From an uncultured Clostridia bacterium (GTDB lineage: Bacteria > Bacillota > Clostridia > Christensenellales > Borkfalkiaceae): DNA of 19,884 nt. The stretch spans positions 1-19,884 of the forward strand of contig CANQUY010000013.1 of assembly GCA_947627125.1 (NCBI GenBank), written 5' to 3'. Both the position numbers and the translations under genes were made by a program. A model generated the notes under the pieces. That model worked only from the letters and a program-made list of their open reading frames with translations, did no database searches and had not been told where the DNA came from. Below are positions 19,715 through 19,884 of this stretch, piece after piece. Each line of letters begins with the position of its first letter. Within the stretch, counting starts at the first letter, position 1.

Positions 19715-19863
19715 CGCCGCGTCATTCTGAGAAAGGGAGCAGGATGAGAGGATGGGACTTAACCCGAAGAATCTCGCGGCGAATGTCCGTAAAGTATGCG
19801 GCGAGATGCTTCGGTAGAGCTTTTGCAGACTGCGTTGTGCTCTCGTTCTCAGCATGACGCCGC
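19715..19863 (-). repeat. Family A palindromic repeat, copy 7
   Basis: A reverse-oriented copy. The first stem is CGCCGCG/CGCGGCG (19715-19721 with 19775-19781) instead of CCCCGCG/CGCGGGG, so one base changed in each arm and pairing was kept. The second hairpin, TGCGGCGAGATGCT with AGCATGACGCCGCA, is intact. It lies upstream of adk and reads as an open frame joined to it. Confidence 0.9.
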
Positions 19864-19884
19864 ACCCACAGGCTTCCGTCCGTT

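Overview
The window looks like a chromosomal segment of a Gram-positive, low-to-mid GC Bacillota, most likely an uncultured Clostridia from a gut-type community. This is inferred from strong AGGAGG-type ribosome binding sites, TTGACA/TATAAT-type promoters, the Bacillota-type gene orders plsX-rnc-smc-ftsY-ylxM-ffh-rpsP-khpA and adk-map-infA-rpmJ-rpsM-rpsK-rpsD-rpoA-rplQ, and a MazF very like the Bacillus enzyme. Genus-level placement is not possible from the sequence alone. Nearly all genes are ordinary housekeeping genes on the minus strand. Two, mazF and an M18 aminopeptidase, are on the plus strand.

Region 1 (1-11234, minus strand) holds nucleotide, envelope and secretion housekeeping genes. 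plsX-rnc-smc is a tightly coupled operon (two 4-bp overlaps) with a visible promoter. ftsY follows as a separate block, then ylxM-ffh with a perfect consensus promoter and an almost leaderless mRNA, then rpsP, khpA and pyrH (own promoter). The order matches the classical cluster, but it is cut into separate transcription units, and acpP, rimM, trmD and rplS are absent from their usual places. FtsY, Ffh and YlxM belong to the signal recognition particle pathway. Smc acts in chromosome segregation. RNase III, S16 and KhpA act in RNA processing, ribosome assembly and RNA binding.

Region 2 (11235-14560) is a repeat-rich plus-strand island with a solitary mazF endoribonuclease and a monocistronic M18 aminopeptidase that has its own promoter and terminator.

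Region 3 (14522-19606, minus strand) is the distal ribosomal protein/RNA polymerase alpha cluster: adk-map-infA-rpmJ, then a strong internal promoter and a roughly 206-nt structured leader, then rpsM-rpsK-rpsD-rpoA-rplQ and a terminator. rpmJ (38 aa) is easily missed.

Almost every gap is packed with short dispersed palindromic repeats, which are the most unusual content. Family A has seven full copies of about 141-149 bp. Each is a pair of adjacent hairpins of the same design but different stem sequence, with base-pair-preserving changes. Family B is a roughly 40-bp CCCTTCG/CTCAGGG element. Family C is a roughly 95-bp multi-hairpin element. Families D and E are single copies here. Family F is a roughly 155-bp element in two ~95% identical copies, each ending in a long AT-rich stem-loop set 5 nt after the stop codon of ftsY or smc. 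These repeats read as open frames and create false N-terminal extensions, for example on adk. No CRISPR array, tRNA, rRNA, insertion sequence with transposase, or prophage gene was seen.
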